Assembly: GCA_021787735.1 (NCBI GenBank)
Contig: JAJYLL010000042.1
Coordinates: 1 to 39,006, forward strand
Source of the DNA: Acidobacteriota bacterium
GTDB lineage: Bacteria > Acidobacteriota > Terriglobia > UBA7540
DNA length: 39,006 bases
Direction: 5' to 3'
Of this stretch, positions 25,527 through 34,218 are shown piece by piece. Position 1 is the first letter of the stretch. Each line of letters starts with the position of its first letter. The translations under genes and the position numbers were made by a program. The notes under the pieces are model-generated. The model had not been told where the DNA came from and searched no databases. It was given only the letters and a program-made list of their open reading frames with translations.

Positions 25527-27035
25527 ATGGTGGAAAACGTGCGTAGGTTGCTTTTTCTCGGGGTCGTGCTGGTATTGGCGTGCCCGCTGTTGCGCGCACA
25601 GTCCTCCAAACTCGCCGAGCAATCAAACCAGGCGCGAGAGTTGATGGCCTCGGGGAAATTCGAGCAGGCGATTCCGATCTACCTTGAACTGGTAAAAGCT
25701 GTTCCCGGCAATGCCGGGCTCATTACGAACCTCGGGTTGGCCTATCACATGGCGGGCCATGAACAGGAAGCGGTAACGCAACTGACACATGCCCTGAAGC
25801 TGGATCCCCACAACATCCCTGCCCATTTCTACCTTGGCTACGCTTATTTGAGTCTGGGAAAGCCTGAGAAGGCTATTCCCCACCTGGAAGTTGCGCTGCG
25901 GGCCGATCCCTCGGATCCCAACGTCAGGGGAAACCTGGCGGAGGCTTTATTCGCCGTCAGGCGGTTCCGCGAGGCGGCAGTCCAATTTGAAGAGTTGGCC
26001 AAGGTCGCCCCCGCCAATCCACAAGTGTGGTATCGCCTTGGCCTCTGTTACCAGGAATTGTCTCAGGAAAGTTTTGATGAGTTACAGAGGATTGCCACGG
26101 GCTCCAGTTACTGGCTGGCGCTGGTTGCCGACTCGCGCGCCAAGGCCATGCAGTTGAGCAGTGCGTTCTACCTTTATCGGCAGGCCCTTGCCAAGGACCC
26201 GAAACTACGCGGCGTTCGTGCTGCCCTTGCTGCCCTGTATCAGAAATCGGGTCACCCTGACTGGGCAAAGACAGAGGAGCAACGGGAAGAGAAGCTGGGA
26301 AACCCAAACTGCGCAGTTGAACCACACGAGTGCGCGTTTCGCGCGGGCCGCTTTCAGGAATTGGCTGGCCTGGCAGGGAAGACGCCGGCAATTTACTACT
26401 GGAGGACGAAGGCTTATCAGAAGCTGGCCGTTGAGGCGCTGGCGCACCTGTTTCAACTTCCCGATTCACCTCAACTTCACGAACTTCTGGGCCGGATCAA
26501 CATGGATGAGCGCCAGTTTACTGTTGCCGTCAAGGAATGGCAGAAGGCTTATGATTTGTCAGGAAAGAATCCGGCTATCGGGAGGCAACTGGTCCTGGCG
26601 CTGTTCCAAGTCCAGAATTTCCCCGAAGCCCAGCAATTGCTGAAGGCCCTGCTCCAGCAGAGTCCCGAAGATCCAGACTTGAACTACATGTACGGGTTCA
26701 CGCTTCTGAGCATGAAGCAGCCTAAAGAAGCCGCTCATTATCTGGAAATCTCTCTAAAGGGGGACCCGGAGAATCTCGCCGCGCACAGCACGTTGGCTCA
26801 GGCTTACTTGGCGATGGGAGAATCCCAGCTGGCCATCCCACATCTGAAGGCGGCTCTGCCGACCGATCGCGACGGCAGCCTCCATTACCAGCTTGCCAGG
26901 GCCTACCAAGCGAGTGGCCAGCCGCAACTGGCCCGTGCGATGCTTCAGCAGTATCAGCAGATGCACAACGCGCATCAGGAAGAACAGCAGACCCTGCAGA
27001 AGGAAGTTCAGATCACGGCCCCCGGACCCGGCTAG
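25527..27035 (+). CDS. Exported TPR-repeat protein
   Basis: A 502-residue protein with a Sec signal peptide (VRRLLFLGVVLVLACPLLRAQ; cleavage probably after the LRA). The cysteine near residue 19 lies in a poor lipobox context, so lipidation is doubtful. The mature part is an array of about nine tetratricopeptide repeats: clear units include NLGLAYHMAGHEQEAVTQLT, YLGYAYLSLGKPEKAIPHL, and later STLAQAYLAMGESQLAIPHL, with a less regular middle (about 170-270). Such proteins are scaffolds; no enzymatic residue is seen. It stands alone on the plus strand, convergent with the ASPIC/UnbV gene whose stop is 33 bases away. Exported TPR proteins next to ASPIC/UnbV proteins and Oar-type receptors recur in acidobacterial genomes, but a shared function is not established. 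No strong ribosome site precedes the ATG. Confidence 0.85.
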   Translation: MVENVRRLLFLGVVLVLACPLLRAQSSKLAEQSNQARELMASGKFEQAIPIYLELVKAVPGNAGLITNLGLAYHMAGHEQEAVTQLTHALKLDPHNIPAHFYLGYAYLSLGKPEKAIPHLEVALRADPSDPNVRGNLAEALFAVRRFREAAVQFEELAKVAPANPQVWYRLGLCYQELSQESFDELQRIATGSSYWLALVADSRAKAMQLSSAFYLYRQALAKDPKLRGVRAALAALYQKSGHPDWAKTEEQREEKLGNPNCAVEPHECAFRAGRFQELAGLAGKTPAIYYWRTKAYQKLAVEALAHLFQLPDSPQLHELLGRINMDERQFTVAVKEWQKAYDLSGKNPAIGRQLVLALFQVQNFPEAQQLLKALLQQSPEDPDLNYMYGFTLLSMKQPKEAAHYLEISLKGDPENLAAHSTLAQAYLAMGESQLAIPHLKAALPTDRDGSLHYQLARAYQASGQPQLARAMLQQYQQMHNAHQEEQQTLQKEVQITAPGPG

Positions 27036-27068
27036 ACGAATCGGTTGGCGCCTGCATGCCGGCCTGCC

Positions 27069-28751
27069 TTAGCTGGACGGTTCGTCGACCTTTAAAAACT
27101 GGTCGGCCCTTACGCCTTTCAGCCGTTGCACGATTCCACTGGGCCAGCGGATCTCAATCTCGTCAATCACAGCGGTTTTCCCCAGCCCAAAATGCACGCC
27201 GAAATGGCTGGAGGAGGCGTAGCCCACCGCGCTGGTCATGTGATTGTACTGATTCCCGATTCGCACCCGCGCCCCGATCCCGTCGCGGTTGCTCTTGTGC
27301 CCCACCAGGTTCAGGATAATCCAGTGGTTGTCGTCAGGGCTGATGTTTTCCCATATTTCCGCCGGCTCCTCCAGCGATGACGTCACTGCGTCGATTCTCC
27401 CGTCCCTGTTCAGGTCTGCGAACGCGGCGCCGCGGTGCGCGTGTGGCACCTGGAAATCCTTTCCGGCCTCGCGTGAAACATCGGCAAAAGTTCCATTGCC
27501 GAGGTTGGCAAAAATGCTATTCGGTTGTTTGTAGTGGGTCGCTTCAAAAAGCTCGACATTGTTGTCCACGTGCGAATTGGCCGTGAACAGGTCCTTCAAA
27601 CCGTCGTTGTTAAAATCGAAAACGCCCAGGCTCCATCCACTTCGCGGAGCGGAGAGCACGCTGAGCCCGCTGCTGTAGGTCACGTCCTCGAACATGCCTT
27701 TGCCCATATTTCGAAACAGCGGAAAGGTTTCATTGGAAAGGTCGGTAACGAAGATGTCCGGCAACCCGTCGTTGTTGTAGTCTCGAAAGTCCACGCCCAT
27801 GTTGGAAACGGGTTCGCCGTTGTTCAGCAGGGCGGCTCCGGCAAAAAGCCCCACTTCCTCAAAGGTTCCGTTGCCGAGGTTATGGTAAAGGTAGTTGGGC
27901 ATATTGTCATTGGTGACGTAAATGTCCATAAAGCCGTCGTTGTCGTAATCGGCAAAGCCCACGGCCATGCCGCGGCCGACGTGTTTACCGAAGCCGGCCT
28001 TGTCCGTTACGTCTTCAAAGGTGCCGTCGTGCCTGTTCCGGTAGAGCGTACACGTCAGTCCCTCAAAATATTTCGGATGGCAATAGGTTCTCAGGTTGCG
28101 GGCACGGTCGCCGCAGAAGCGGTTGCGGTCAAGCGAAAACACGGAGTAATTCACCACGAACAGGTCCAGCCAGCCGTCGTTGTCGTAGTCAAACCAGCCG
28201 GCTCCCACGGCCCACTTGTCGCTCTTGATGCCGGCATGCTCAGTGACGTCTTCAAATGTACCGTCGCCACGGTTCCGGTAGAGGATGTTCCGAAAGACCC
28301 CGGCGACAAAAAGATCTACGTGGCCGTCGTTGTCGTAATCTGCCGCAGCGGCGCCCATGGAATAGCCGGCTCCAGCAAGCCCGGTCTCTTTGGTCACGTC
28401 GGTGAACTTCATCCCGCCTTCATTGCGGTACATGCGGTTGAAGTACTTGGGATCGTCTTTCTCCATCGACGGCAGCGAGGCCCCGTTGGCAAAAAAGATG
28501 TCGGGATAACCGTCTCCGTTGTAATCGAAGACGGCGATGCCGCCTGTCATGGTTTCGATCAGGTGTTTTTCAGGCGTAGGATGGTTTTCCACCGCGAAGT
28601 TTACGCCGCCTGCAGGCGCAACATTACGAAATTGGATGGGATCGATTTTCGGAGCAGACTGCGCTGCAAACCCGAAACGGGGGCTTAGCAGAGGAACACA
28701 GAGCCCCGCGCCGGCCCTTAGCAGATCGCGCCTGGTCAGTTTACCGGCCAT
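27069..28751 (-). CDS. Tat-exported FG-GAP/VCBS repeat protein with ASPIC/UnbV domain
   Basis: A 560-residue protein with a Tat signal (KLTRRDLLRAGAGL at 4-17). At least seven FG-GAP/VCBS-type calcium-binding loops of DxNxDG form follow, for example DYNGDGYPDI, DYDNDGHVDL, DYDNDGWLDL, DYDNDGFMDI, DYNNDGLPDI, DFNNDGLKDL and DLNRDGRID, spread over about residues 75-455, suggesting a beta-propeller. The last ~80 residues are an ASPIC/UnbV domain (GIGARVRIG, HFGLGKTAVIDEIEIRWPSG). It resembles CRTAC1-type extracellular proteins; molecular function in bacteria is not known, though surface binding is likely. The gene runs toward the TPR gene and its promoter region faces the divergent nitrilase gene. 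The start ATG 28751 has GGGAGAA upstream. Confidence 0.92.
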   Translation of the reverse strand: MAGKLTRRDLLRAGAGLCVPLLSPRFGFAAQSAPKIDPIQFRNVAPAGGVNFAVENHPTPEKHLIETMTGGIAVFDYNGDGYPDIFFANGASLPSMEKDDPKYFNRMYRNEGGMKFTDVTKETGLAGAGYSMGAAAADYDNDGHVDLFVAGVFRNILYRNRGDGTFEDVTEHAGIKSDKWAVGAGWFDYDNDGWLDLFVVNYSVFSLDRNRFCGDRARNLRTYCHPKYFEGLTCTLYRNRHDGTFEDVTDKAGFGKHVGRGMAVGFADYDNDGFMDIYVTNDNMPNYLYHNLGNGTFEEVGLFAGAALLNNGEPVSNMGVDFRDYNNDGLPDIFVTDLSNETFPLFRNMGKGMFEDVTYSSGLSVLSAPRSGWSLGVFDFNNDGLKDLFTANSHVDNNVELFEATHYKQPNSIFANLGNGTFADVSREAGKDFQVPHAHRGAAFADLNRDGRIDAVTSSLEEPAEIWENISPDDNHWIILNLVGHKSNRDGIGARVRIGNQYNHMTSAVGYASSSHFGVHFGLGKTAVIDEIEIRWPSGIVQRLKGVRADQFLKVDEPSS

Positions 28752-28800
28752 TACCAGACGTTCTCCCCCACCATGTTCATGCGGTTATCTTGCCATCTGG

Positions 28801-28901
28801 ATAGAATTCCAGTCAACCCGCTCGGAATCGTGGCTGCGTGTCTACCATGGCTTGCCGGTGGCAGTGCAGCCGTCCTCGCTGGGATATAATTCCAGTGAAC
28901 C
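28801..28901. promoter_or_regulatory. Paired imperfect direct repeats in the divergent promoter region
   Basis: ATANAATTCCAGTNAACC occurs at 28801-28818 and at 28884-28901, differing at two positions only and set 83 bases apart, in the 248-base gap between the divergent ASPIC/UnbV and nitrilase genes. The second copy contains a TATAAT at 28885-28890 placed to serve as -10 for the nitrilase gene. Shared operators for the two divergent genes are possible. Confidence 0.45.
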
Positions 28902-28999
28902 GCATCTACCGGAATCGCTCGGCTCATCCGGGCATGCCCTCCAGCTCTTGGGGCTCGCCCAACAACCATGGCCTGTTTCATGGTACAGGAGGTTATTTG

Positions 29000-29956
29000 A
29001 TGCAAAATATTCGTGCCGCAGCAGTTCAGTTTGAACACATCGCTGGCGACAAGCGGGCCAACCTGGCGAAAGTCCACGAATTTGCAGCGCGTGCCGCGCG
29101 GGAACGAGTGGACCTGATCCTGTTTCCGGAATGCTGCATCACGGGCTACTGGTTTTTGCGCCACCTCTCACGGCCGGAACTCGCCGTACTGGCCGAGACG
29201 GTCTTCAGCGGGCCGACGTCGCAGGAACTGATGGCCCTGGCAACGCGGCACGGGATGACCATTGGCGCGGGATTGGTGGAAGCGGCGGAGGATGGCGCTC
29301 TCTACAACACCTATGTCGTGGCCATGCCCGACGGCACGGCGCGCCGTCACCGCAAACTCCATGCCTTTGTCAGCGAGCACATCTCGAGCGGTTCCGAATA
29401 CACCGTCTTTGACACGCCGCAAGGATTCCGCGCGGGCGTCCTGATCTGTTACGACAACAACCTGGTTGAGAATGTCCGCATCACGGCGCTTGCCGGCGCG
29501 GAGGTCCTTCTGGCGCCTCACCAGACCGGTGGCTGCCGCACCCACAATCCCCACCTGATGGGACTTATCGAGCGCCGCCTCTGGGACCAACGCACGCAGA
29601 GTCCCGGAGCGATTGAGGACGAGTTCCGCGGTCCCAAGGGCAGAGGCTGGCTGATGCGATGGCTTCCGGCCCGCGCCCACGACAACGGCATCTTCCTGAT
29701 CTTCAGCAACGGAGTGGGCGTTGATGATGACGAAATCCGCACTGGCAACGCGATGATCATCGATCCCAACGGCCGAATCCTGGCGGAGACTTGGAAGGCT
29801 GGCGATGACATGGTGATTGCGGACCTGGACGGGTCTCTGGTGGCTCCCAGTGTGGGGCAGGCTTTCCTCAAAGCTCGCCGAGCGAATCTTTACCACCCTT
29901 TGGCCGAACAAACCGGGCGTGAAGAGGACATGCGAAGCCTTAAATTAAAGGAATAG
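29000..29956 (+). CDS. Carbon-nitrogen hydrolase (nitrilase superfamily)
   Basis: A 318-residue amidase or carbamoylase-like enzyme that cleaves a non-peptide C-N bond through a covalent thioester. The catalytic triad is complete: E44 in FPECCITGY, K119 in HRKLHAF and C150 in VLICYDNN. The core continues with the expected GAEVLLAPHQ and a family-unusual insertion of about 40 residues around RRLWDQRTQSPGAIEDEF before RAHDNGIFLIFSNG. The ATG at 29000 is preceded by AGGAGG. Nitrilase, N-carbamoyl-amino-acid amidohydrolase or omega-amidase activity cannot be told apart from this sequence. It faces the nickel/cobalt transporter convergently (80 bases between stops) and has no obvious pathway neighbours. 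Confidence 0.92.
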   Translation: MQNIRAAAVQFEHIAGDKRANLAKVHEFAARAARERVDLILFPECCITGYWFLRHLSRPELAVLAETVFSGPTSQELMALATRHGMTIGAGLVEAAEDGALYNTYVVAMPDGTARRHRKLHAFVSEHISSGSEYTVFDTPQGFRAGVLICYDNNLVENVRITALAGAEVLLAPHQTGGCRTHNPHLMGLIERRLWDQRTQSPGAIEDEFRGPKGRGWLMRWLPARAHDNGIFLIFSNGVGVDDDEIRTGNAMIIDPNGRILAETWKAGDDMVIADLDGSLVAPSVGQAFLKARRANLYHPLAEQTGREEDMRSLKLKE

Positions 29957-30036
29957 CGTGCCAATTCCTGTAGGTCCGTTTACAGGTCGCAGGCGTGCAG
30001 CGGCAGCGACTGCCGGCCCGGTCTTGCCAGCCGTTC

Positions 30037-30867
30037 TCAATGTTCGTGCCGATGCAGATGCGAATGAGTGTGGATTTCGCCTGACTTGTGCACGTGCAGA
30101 TGGGAGTGAAGCAACCCGCTGGTTTTCAGCAGGGGCGCATCCCCGAGGATTTGCGCCGGCGTGCCGGTGGCCTCGACGCGTCCTTCGTGAAAAACCAAAC
30201 AATCATCGGCGATGTCTTCAATGATGTCGAGATCGTGCGTTGTGGTGACGACGGTCCTGTCGCCGCCCTTTGCGCGCACCAGGAAGTTGATCATGTGACT
30301 GGCGCTCCTGGGATCGAGCGCAGCCGTGGGTTCGTCGAGCAGCAGAATTTCCGGATCGAGGACCAGGACGGAAGCAAGCGCGACGCGTTTCTTCTCTCCC
30401 ATGGATAGATGGTGCGGCGACCGATCTTTCAGATGGGTAATTTCCATCATCTCGAGGGTTTCTGCGATCTTTCTGCGCACCTGATCGGGCGGCCAGCGGA
30501 GCTGGAGCGGCCCGAAAGCCACCTCGTCGAACACCGTGGGAGAAAAGAGCTGAGCGTCCGGGTTCTGGAAAACAAGTCCGACGCGGCGGCGAAAATCCAC
30601 TCCGAAGCCGTCGTTCTGGATGCTCTCCTCGGTGAGCAGCTTGCCGCAGAAGCGCACCGTCCCTTCGTCGGGGAAGCAGAGGCCGTCCAGAATGCGCAGC
30701 AACGTTGATTTACCGGAGCCATTTGCTCCCAGCAACGCCAGCCGCCGGCCGGCTTGCACCGTCAGGTTCAGATGGTCGAGAGCCGTTACGTCGCGGTAGC
30801 GGTAGGTGGCGTCCAAGACCTCAAAAACCGGGACTGGCGTACCGCTATTTGTGTTTGTTGTACTCAT
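30037..30867 (-). CDS. nikO: ECF nickel/cobalt transporter ATPase, with His-rich tail
   Basis: The 276-residue ATP-binding A-component of a group I energy-coupling-factor importer. Walker A GANGSGKST is at 47-55, the Q-loop FQNPDAQLF at 100-108, the signature LSMGEKK at 154-160, Walker B ILLLDEPT at 174-181 and the switch histidine in TTTHDLD. The last ~23 residues (254-276) carry ten or so histidines in HSHLHVH and HTHSHLHRHEH runs, a likely nickel/cobalt/zinc store or sensor not required for ATPase function. The start overlaps the stop of the Q gene by four bases (ATGA). It is the last gene of the three-gene unit. Nickel and cobalt cannot be separated on sequence alone, though the MN fusion upstream favours nickel. 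Confidence 0.93.
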   Translation of the reverse strand: MSTTNTNSGTPVPVFEVLDATYRYRDVTALDHLNLTVQAGRRLALLGANGSGKSTLLRILDGLCFPDEGTVRFCGKLLTEESIQNDGFGVDFRRRVGLVFQNPDAQLFSPTVFDEVAFGPLQLRWPPDQVRRKIAETLEMMEITHLKDRSPHHLSMGEKKRVALASVLVLDPEILLLDEPTAALDPRSASHMINFLVRAKGGDRTVVTTTHDLDIIEDIADDCLVFHEGRVEATGTPAQILGDAPLLKTSGLLHSHLHVHKSGEIHTHSHLHRHEH

Positions 30868-31697
30868 CTTCCCAACCAGAACGCAGCAATTGAAACCAGG
30901 GCAAATGCCCCCAGCATGACCCAGTCGAAATTCCTGATCTGGAATTCGTCCAGAACCGAAATGTCGCCGCGATAGCCCCGCGACTCCATGGCCAGGTAAA
31001 CCTCATTGCTCAGGTCGAATGTCTTTGACATCAGCACGCCGGCGCTCGCGGCCGCCACTCTGCGCCGCTCGCGGCCCGTCAGTTCGCCGATCATGCGGCT
31101 GCGGCGCGATTCGAACATGTCGTGCGCGCTCTGCAGCACCAGGAACAGATATCGATAGGTCATACCCAGGATGGTGACCAGCACGGCCGGCACGCGCAGC
31201 ACGCGCAGCGCCTTCAGGACGTGATTCCATGGTGTGGTGAGTACCAGCAACACGCACAGGGTGGCCGCAGTCTCAACACGCAGCACCAGATAGCCGGCGC
31301 TGGCAAGGCCCTGCTCCGTAACGTCCCATCCAAGCAGGGGAAGATGCCAGATCACGAGACCCGGAGTGACAAACGGAGCCGGCAGGGCAATCACACCGGT
31401 AAACAACAGTACCGCGACCCACACTCTGTTCACCAACACGCGGAACGAAACATGCGAGAGCGCCGCCAGCGCGATGGCAATGGCTAGCAGCCCCGCAATC
31501 ACGGCAAAGCTTCGAGACGCGGCTGCGGCCGCCACGAGGGCAAGAATCCCCACCAGTTTGACGCGCGGATCAACACGTTGCAGCAGGCCGTCCGCGCGCG
31601 CCGTCTGTTCGGCGTAGAAGGCGTGCTCCATGGCGTCCACAAAGCTTGATGTGGAGCGCTCCAGAAATCCCCGTGTTCCGCTGCGCTTGGCCGGCAT
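30864..31697 (-). CDS. nikQ: ECF transporter transmembrane T-component, CbiQ/NikQ
   Basis: A 277-residue integral membrane protein linking the substrate-capture subunit to the ATPase. Five to six hydrophobic segments are visible (the first at about 47-80), and the cytoplasmic coupling region carries two ATPase-contact motifs, the first in ESRRSRMIG and the second in AMESRGYRGD, the Ala-Arg-Gly-type box of the family. An N-terminal extension of about 25 residues (MPAKRSGTRGFLERS) precedes the usual DPR-containing start RVDPRVKL. The stop overlaps the ATPase start by four bases and the M gene stop is three bases upstream, so the three genes form one translationally coupled unit. Confidence 0.92.
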   Translation of the reverse strand: MPAKRSGTRGFLERSTSSFVDAMEHAFYAEQTARADGLLQRVDPRVKLVGILALVAAAAASRSFAVIAGLLAIAIALAALSHVSFRVLVNRVWVAVLLFTGVIALPAPFVTPGLVIWHLPLLGWDVTEQGLASAGYLVLRVETAATLCVLLVLTTPWNHVLKALRVLRVPAVLVTILGMTYRYLFLVLQSAHDMFESRRSRMIGELTGRERRRVAAASAGVLMSKTFDLSNEVYLAMESRGYRGDISVLDEFQIRNFDWVMLGAFALVSIAAFWLGR

Positions 31698-31700
31698 GGC

Positions 31701-32813
31701 CTAGCTTTCCTTCGTGCTTGCCGGAGCATGATCCAACCCCGGGCGGACCTTCAGCGCAATCCAGCTGGCGAGCAGGGTGAGGAGGATGATTGTGCCAACG
31801 CCGAATATGGCCGAGAGAATGTATCCGAACGCCGCGCTGCGCATAAACGGCGGCAAGTAATCAGGAAATGGCGCAGTCCAGATGTCTGAAAGCCGCTCCA
31901 ATCCGCTTGGGGCTGCGGCTGGCGGTGCAACGTTCCTTGAAGCCGCCGCCATCTGCTGCCGCGCGGCCGGATCTGCAAAGTCGTGGACGCTCCATTCTCC
32001 CCAGGCTTTTCCCGCTGCAAGCAAGCCCAGAGGGGCCAGCACCATCAGCAGACCAACGGCCGTCCACAACGGCCTGGCTACCCGCCATCCGGTCATCGTC
32101 GCTTGCTGTGTTTCTTCCTGTGGCAGCGGAACGCCAGGAGCCGTGAGGCGGAGCAGGGAAGGATTAGCACGCTGAAGATAAGCCACAATGCCGCCCGTCA
32201 CTACCAACTCGGCCAGCCCGGCAAACGTGAGGTGCCCGATCATGATGGCGGGAACAGCGATGTTGAGCGGGTAGGGCGCATAGAGTGGTGCTCCCGACGC
32301 GCTTTTGAAAAAGTGCGGCTGAATGCCTAGTTCAATGGCGGCGCAAAGGGCCGCTCCGTTGATGGCCAGATACCCGCCCAGCGCCGCTGCAACAACGCGC
32401 CGGGACGATGTGATTGCAGATCGGCCGGCAACCACGCGATAAACCAGCCAGGCGACTAGAGATCCCACAATCGCCATGTTGAAGCAGTTGGCGCCCAGAG
32501 CCGTAATGCCGCCGTCGCCAAAGAAGAAAGCCTGAATAAAGAGCGCGGTTGAAAGCGTCAGAATCGATGCCCAAGGCCCCAGCACGATGCTTGCGATTCC
32601 GGCTCCCAGCGGGTGTGCCGTGGTGCCGCCCGGGATTGGAATGTTGAACATCATGATGACAAACGAGAACGCCGCAAACACGGAGATCAGCGGGACCAGG
32701 CGCGTCAGCAGAAGCTTGCGCGTTTTGCGCAGGGCCACATACCAGAACGGCGCCGCGGCGCCGTAAAGGGCCGCACAGGTGGAAGGACTGAGGTATCCGT
32801 CAGGAATATGCAT
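31701..32813 (-). CDS. nikMN: ECF transporter substrate-capture subunit, NikM/CbiM fused to an N-like domain
   Basis: A 370-residue S-component. The mature N-terminus MHIPDGYLSP supplies the metal ligands Met1 and His2, and H67 in GGTTAHPLG completes the known NikM site; the start is therefore fixed at 32813. Six hydrophobic segments form the CbiM core to about residue 215. A linker then leads to a second part (about 240-365) with a hydrophobic helix, a periplasmic ADPAARQQM stretch and a last helix, the layout of a NikN/PDGLE-like domain fused in frame. A separate N gene is absent, which fits the fusion. It is the first gene of the operon, and a TATAAT at 32868-32873 (minus strand) may be its -10. 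Confidence 0.9.
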   Translation of the reverse strand: MHIPDGYLSPSTCAALYGAAAPFWYVALRKTRKLLLTRLVPLISVFAAFSFVIMMFNIPIPGGTTAHPLGAGIASIVLGPWASILTLSTALFIQAFFFGDGGITALGANCFNMAIVGSLVAWLVYRVVAGRSAITSSRRVVAAALGGYLAINGAALCAAIELGIQPHFFKSASGAPLYAPYPLNIAVPAIMIGHLTFAGLAELVVTGGIVAYLQRANPSLLRLTAPGVPLPQEETQQATMTGWRVARPLWTAVGLLMVLAPLGLLAAGKAWGEWSVHDFADPAARQQMAAASRNVAPPAAAPSGLERLSDIWTAPFPDYLPPFMRSAAFGYILSAIFGVGTIILLTLLASWIALKVRPGLDHAPASTKES

Positions 32814-32838
32814 CGATACGTTACCGCGCAGAAGGAAC

Positions 32839-32873
32839 TGTGACCGCCTTGTGAAACGCGAAATTTAATTATA
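32839..32873 (-). promoter_or_regulatory. Promoter -10 and TGTGA repeats before the metal transporter
   Basis: On the minus strand TATAAT occupies 32873-32868, about 55 bases before the M-gene start, with no good -35. Between it and the gene, TGTGA (plus-strand reading) occurs twice at 32839-32843 and 32850-32854, eleven bases apart, an operator-like arrangement. No NikR palindrome or cobalamin-riboswitch box was seen. Confidence 0.35.
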
Positions 32874-33069
32874 GATCGAATTCTCTCGGTGACGGTTGGG
32901 AAGCGGCTACCTCGGCAATAAACGGAACCGCCGGATTGCTGACAGAAGTTCGCGGAGGGGCAAGTCAAGTGCGGGTTTCTTCTGCAAGCGTGAACTTATC
33001 TTCCGTAGTGCGACGCAGGTGCGGTACACTTTTGCGGAGGATCAGGGAAACGACCATAAAGGCGGAAAG

Positions 33070-34050
33070 ATGACAAAGACAGGCGTTTGCTACGTGGGAG
33101 TGGATCTGGGCGGGACGAGCCTGAGGGCGCTGGTGGCTGACGATGAATACAAGATCCTGGGCGTAAAGAAAGTCCGAACGCTCACCACGGGCGGTCCGGC
33201 GCGCCTGATCCACCGGATTGCGGCGCTTGTGGAGAGCACGTTGGAGGAAGTGGGAGTCCGCCGTTCGCGGGTGCGGGCGGTGAGCGTGGGCGCGCCTGGA
33301 CCGATTGACCGCTCGCGCGGCATTGTTGAGGAAGCGCCGAACCTGGGCTGGAGGCGCGTTCCGCTGCGATCAGAGCTTCGCCAGCTTTTGCGCGTTCCGG
33401 TTTTTGTGGAGAACGACGTCAACGTGGGGTTGGTGGGCGAGCACGCGCTGGGCGCCGGGCGCGGCGCGAAGAATGTGGTGGGCATTTTTGTCGGCACGGG
33501 GATCGGCGGCGCGCTGATCCTGGACGGCAAGCTCTACGAAGGCGCCCGAGGCGGTGCAGGCGAGATCGGCCATACTGTCCTGGTAGTTGACGGTCCCCTG
33601 TGCGGGTGCGGGCGGCGTGGCTGCGCAGAGGCGCTGGCCAGCCGCACGGCCATGGAGCGCGACGTGCGTGCGGCGATCAAGTCGGGTCGCAACAGCAATG
33701 TGCTGAAAATCATGAAGAAGAAACACAAAGAGCGCATGACCAGCAGCATCATTGCGGCGGCCCTGAAGAAGAATGACCAGGTGATGCGCGAGGTGATGTC
33801 ACGCGCGCAATTCCACCTAGGCATTCTGGCCTCGAATGCCGTGAACCTGCTGGACCCGGAATGCGTGGTGATCGGCGGAGGAATCGCTGAGCGGCTGAAG
33901 GACTCCTACGTTGATCCGATTCGCGAAACGGCTTATGAATATTTCCTGCGTCCTGCGGACCGCGATCGGGTCCGGATTCTGTCGGGCCGGCTGGGTGACA
34001 ACGCGGGCGCGTTGGGTGCCATCGTGTTGGCCAAGCAACGGCTGATGTAA
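33070..34050 (+). CDS. ROK-family sugar kinase (glucokinase-like)
   Basis: A 326-residue cytoplasmic kinase of the ROK family, which phosphorylates glucose, N-acetyl sugars or related hexoses with ATP. The N-terminal phosphate motif DLGGTSLRA is at 12-20, the catalytic aspartate D116 in VENDVN, and the structural zinc site is complete: H168 in GEIGH and C178, C180 and C185 in CGCGRRGC. ExGH at 165-168 is the sugar-contact motif of the glucokinase group. A transcription-factor HTH is absent, so it is an enzyme, not a repressor. The ATG at 33070 follows GGCGGAAAG. It is divergent from the nickel/cobalt operon. It could phosphorylate hexose released by the periplasmic keto-sugar system, but this is inference. 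Confidence 0.92.
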   Translation: MTKTGVCYVGVDLGGTSLRALVADDEYKILGVKKVRTLTTGGPARLIHRIAALVESTLEEVGVRRSRVRAVSVGAPGPIDRSRGIVEEAPNLGWRRVPLRSELRQLLRVPVFVENDVNVGLVGEHALGAGRGAKNVVGIFVGTGIGGALILDGKLYEGARGGAGEIGHTVLVVDGPLCGCGRRGCAEALASRTAMERDVRAAIKSGRNSNVLKIMKKKHKERMTSSIIAAALKKNDQVMREVMSRAQFHLGILASNAVNLLDPECVVIGGGIAERLKDSYVDPIRETAYEYFLRPADRDRVRILSGRLGDNAGALGAIVLAKQRLM

Positions 34051-34218
34051 CGCGCCGCTAGTGCAAGAGTTGCCTTGGCGTCATGCATTGTGCTGGCCAC
34101 AGCGCCCGGGCATGAAATCCCAGGGTGCTAAAAGTTGCGATAGTCCCGCGTAATCGCACGTTCCAGCAAACAGCATGCCGGCTGAAACCTCGCCACGCGG
34201 AAGTTTTCTCCCGCCTTT

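Noticed and set aside
27525..28688. 387-residue plus-strand frame opposite the ASPIC/UnbV gene
   Set aside because: Repetitive valine-rich shadow of the FG-GAP repeats on the other strand.
32814..33069. Cobalamin or NiCo riboswitch before the metal transporter
   Set aside because: The leader after the TATAAT is only about 50 bases and has no B12 box or paired stem set typical of those riboswitches.
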